Below are positions 61,979 through 64,000 of a stretch of DNA of 64,000 nt, in pieces; position 1 is the stretch's first letter; every line of letters begins with the position of its first letter. Source of the DNA: JALTDM01 sp964421355. GTDB lineage: Bacteria > Bacteroidota > Bacteroidia > Bacteroidales > JALTDM01. The stretch lies in NCBI GenBank assembly GCA_964421355.1, contig CAYQWX010000001.1, forward strand, positions 1 through 64,000, in the 5' to 3' direction. The position numbers and the translations under genes were made by a program. The notes beneath the pieces were generated by a model, which saw only the letters and a program-made list of their open reading frames with translations, had not been told where the DNA came from and ran no database searches.

Positions 61979-63178
61979 ATGAAAGTTTTAGTATTAAACT
62001 GTGGTAGCTCATCTATAAAATACCAATTTTATGATATGACTACCACAAAAGTATTAGCAAAAGGGTTGGTAGAAAAAATAGGAATTAAAGGTTCTCAAAT
62101 TAAACATACAAAAGAAAATAATCAACAAGTAATTTTCAAAGGAGACATAATAGATCATCAAATAGGTATAGAATATGTACTCGGGATATTAAAAAGTGAA
62201 AAACACGGCTGCATAAAAAGTATTGATGAAATAGAAGCAGTAGGACACAGAGTAGTACACGGAGGAGAAAAATTTAAAGACAGCATACTTATTACCGACG
62301 AAGTAATAAAAGAAATAGAAAGTTGTGTAGAACTTGCTCCGTTACATAATCCACCTAACTTAAAAGGAATATATGCAATAAAATCTTTACTCCCGCAAGT
62401 GCCTCAGGTAGCAGTATTTGATACGGCATTTCACCAATCTATGCCTGATTATGCATATCATTATGCAATTCCGTATTCCATGTACGAAATGCATGGGGTA
62501 AGAAGATACGGATTCCATGGAACAAGCCATAAATATGTAGCACATCGTGCTTGCGAGATATTAGGTGTTGATTATGACTCACAAAAAATAATCACTTGCC
62601 ACTTGGGTAATGGTGCTTCGGTTGCTGCTATCAAAAATGGTAAATCGGTAGATACCTCAATGGGAATGACTCCTGTAGAAGGACTTATAATGGGGACAAG
62701 GTCGGGAGATTTGGATATAGGTGTTTATAACTTTATTCTCACTAAAGAAAAACTAACACCTCACATAGCTTATACTTTGGTAAACAAACACAGCGGATTA
62801 TTAGGCATATCAGGAATATCAAACGATATGAGGGAGATAGAAATAGCTGCTGAAAACAACAATTATAGAGCAGATCTTGCGTTAAAAATGTTTGATTATA
62901 GGGTGAAAAAATATATAGGTTCATACACTGCAGTTATGAATGGAGTAGATATATTAGTGTTTACAGGAGGAATAGGAGAAAATGGTGATGAAAGGCGTAT
63001 GGGCATATTATCCGAACTCGATTATTTGGGGATAAAGCTTGATGCAAATAAAAACAAAGGATTACGTGGTAAAGAAGCTGTAATATCGGCAGAAGACTCA
63101 AAAGTGAAAATAATGGTTGTGCCGACTAATGAGGAGCTTATGATAGCAAATGACACAACAAAAATCATAAAAAAATAA
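61979..63178 (+). CDS. ackA: Acetate kinase
   Basis: A 399-residue kinase converting acetyl phosphate and ADP to acetate and ATP, an ATP-forming step of fermentation. The ASKHA-fold motifs are present: LVLNCGSSSIKYQFY at the start, EAVGHRVVHGGEKF near 83, RRYGFHGTSHKYV near 176, HLGNGASVAAI near 205 and FTGGIGENG near 325. The usual phosphotransacetylase neighbour (pta) is absent; the dehydrogenase-like gene is upstream. A terminator at 63211-63255 follows. Confidence 0.96.
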   Translation: MKVLVLNCGSSSIKYQFYDMTTTKVLAKGLVEKIGIKGSQIKHTKENNQQVIFKGDIIDHQIGIEYVLGILKSEKHGCIKSIDEIEAVGHRVVHGGEKFKDSILITDEVIKEIESCVELAPLHNPPNLKGIYAIKSLLPQVPQVAVFDTAFHQSMPDYAYHYAIPYSMYEMHGVRRYGFHGTSHKYVAHRACEILGVDYDSQKIITCHLGNGASVAAIKNGKSVDTSMGMTPVEGLIMGTRSGDLDIGVYNFILTKEKLTPHIAYTLVNKHSGLLGISGISNDMREIEIAAENNNYRADLALKMFDYRVKKYIGSYTAVMNGVDILVFTGGIGENGDERRMGILSELDYLGIKLDANKNKGLRGKEAVISAEDSKVKIMVVPTNEELMIANDTTKIIKK

Positions 63179-63210
63179 ATAATAGCATTTTTACTTTATA
63201 ACTATTATAA

Positions 63211-63255
63211 ACAAGGGAGTCTTAAAAATAATGAAAGAGACTCCCTGTTTTTTTC
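63211..63255 (+). terminator. Rho-independent terminator of ackA
   Basis: A stem of about 11 pairs (63211-63222 with 63237-63247, one bulge) with a 14-base loop, followed by a T-run at 63248-63254, 32 bp after the stop. Confidence 0.82.
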
Positions 63256-63267
63256 TTATAAAAGCAC

Positions 63268-63275
63268 TATCTTTG
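63268..63275 (+). promoter_or_regulatory. Bacteroidota-type -7 promoter element
   Basis: TATCTTTG matches TAnnTTTG, 16 bases before the WG-repeat gene start at 63292. Confidence 0.5.
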
Positions 63276-63291
63276 TGTTAAATTTAAGGCA

Positions 63292-63867
63292 ATGAAAATA
63301 AATAATATAGCTATTCTACTTATTATTTTGATTCTTGTTTCATCAACTATCTTTGGACAAGGACAGCAAAAACAAGTCGACAGGTATGGTAAATACAAAA
63401 ATGGTTGGTCTCTTATAGAAAAAAGAAATAAATACGGATTTATTGATACAAACGGAATAGAAGTTATCACTCCCAAATATGATAATATATCAAAATTCGG
63501 AGAATACAAAAAAGGTTGGGCTTTGGTAGAAAAAAGGAATAAATATGGATTTATTGATACAAATGGTGTAGAAATTATTTCTCCTAAATATGATAATATA
63601 TCGAAATTTGGAGAATACAAAAAAGGCTGGGCTTTGGTAGAAAAAAGGAATAAGTACGGATTTATTGATACAAATGGTGTAGAAGTTATCCCTCCTAAAT
63701 ATGATAATATATCGAAATTTGGAGAATACAAAAAAGGTTGGGCTTTAGTAGAAAAAAAGAATAAATATGGATTTATTGATACAAACGGAATAGAAGTTAT
63801 TCCTCCTAAATATCATGACATATCAAAATTCGGGAAAAACAAAGAAGATGACACTATCAAAAAATAA
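63292..63867 (+). CDS. WG-repeat secreted protein
   Basis: A 191-residue protein: signal peptide (about 1-23, ending in IFGQ) and four WG-type repeats of 37 residues, each like GWALVEKRNKYGFIDTNG then a short P-KYDNISKFG segment. The repeats are almost identical in both protein and DNA. WG repeats form beta-rich structures of unknown role. Located after the ackA terminator; the reading frame ends with a charged tail (DDTIKK). About 130 bases follow to the window end with no gene visible. Confidence 0.85.
   Translation: MKINNIAILLIILILVSSTIFGQGQQKQVDRYGKYKNGWSLIEKRNKYGFIDTNGIEVITPKYDNISKFGEYKKGWALVEKRNKYGFIDTNGVEIISPKYDNISKFGEYKKGWALVEKRNKYGFIDTNGVEVIPPKYDNISKFGEYKKGWALVEKKNKYGFIDTNGIEVIPPKYHDISKFGKNKEDDTIKK
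63380..63835 (+). repeat. Tandem 111-bp repeats of the WG-repeat gene
   Basis: Four tandem units with a period of 111 bp: the motif ggagaatacaaaaaagg begins at 63499, 63610 and 63721, with the first, more diverged unit before 63499. Confidence 0.85.
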
Positions 63868-64000
63868 TAATTAGTTGTGAAAAGAAGAAACTGTCCTTTA
63901 AAAGTAGTATAAAAGAAATCGGAATATGCTCTCTTATTTTCTCATTTAAGCTTTTTTATACAATCTATTTATTTCGTATTTTCCCCATGCAAACCCGATA

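Noticed and set aside
63868..64000. Sequence after the WG-repeat gene that starts with gaaaagaagaaactgtcc, resembling ends of some insertion sequences
   Set aside because: No transposase frame or second inverted repeat is visible inside the window, so a mobile element cannot be supported.

Overview
The window is AT-rich chromosomal DNA of a member of the Bacteroidota, probably Bacteroidales-like and a draft or metagenome scaffold, because a run of 10 Ns sits inside a gene at 56471-56480. The assignment rests on several Bacteroidota hallmarks: type IX secretion (T9SS) C-terminal sorting domains, DUF4270 and DUF4465 proteins, many lipoproteins with an S-C lipobox, SusC/BtuB-type outer-membrane receptors, and promoters of the TAnnTTTG (-7) type at least a dozen times in front of genes. 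No rRNA, tRNA, CRISPR array or convincing insertion sequence was seen.

Layout. 1-2.1 kb: end of an unknown gene, then a Wzz-like protein and an O-antigen ligase-like protein (surface polysaccharide). 2.2-7.3 kb: acidic lipoprotein, a degenerate GT5 domain protein, a DUF4270 lipoprotein, glmS and ispD. 7.3-9.6 kb: carboxynorspermidine dehydrogenase-type reductase and an OmpA-like lipoprotein. 9.7-14.6 kb: a five-gene operon (ABC ATPase, permease, GntR/YtrA-type regulator, GIN-domain protein, outer-membrane beta-barrel) with an inverted-repeat operator directly before its first start codon. 14.7-17.7 kb: xseB, atpD, atpC, a phosphopantetheinyl transferase and a thiamine-binding-type protein; a perfect intrinsic terminator lies inside the transferase reading frame just after atpC.

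17.9-28.8 kb holds the most notable system: a 13-gene operon joining an Mrp-type cation antiporter module (two MrpD-like subunits) to a membrane oxidoreductase related to NuoH/B/C/D, and ending in a ferredoxin-like subunit fused to a GltD/NfnB-type flavin NAD(P)H module. Gene order resembles the Mbx complexes of Thermococcales and Thermotogae. The large subunit lacks one of the four nickel-iron cysteines and the NuoB-like subunit lacks one of its tandem cysteines, so the complex is probably an ion-translocating ferredoxin:NAD(P) oxidoreductase and not a hydrogenase. This is inference.

28.8-34 kb: a lipid A/LPS operon (beta-helix lipoprotein, LptC, small membrane protein, GT9 transferase) and two divergent lipoproteins. 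34-41 kb: ribF, a T9SS protein, then a minus-strand operon (STAS protein, ribonuclease Z, helix-hairpin-helix protein, truncated mannosyltransferase) and rpsA. 41-46.6 kb: a giant T9SS adhesin-like protein with recent internal duplications and six Ig-like domains. 46.7-54.7 kb: pepD, a receiver/ATP-grasp protein, a TIGR02757 protein and cydAB. 54.7-57.8 kb: a cobalamin riboswitch controlling a BtuB-like receptor and a T9SS-exported DUF4465 protein. 57.9-63.9 kb: threonine aldolase, a PurF-type amidophosphoribosyltransferase, a 3-hydroxyacyl-CoA dehydrogenase-like protein with an altered active site, ackA, and a WG-repeat protein.

Together, cytochrome bd, acetate kinase and the Mrp-linked ferredoxin complex suggest a fermentative anaerobe that conserves energy from ferredoxin and tolerates traces of oxygen.
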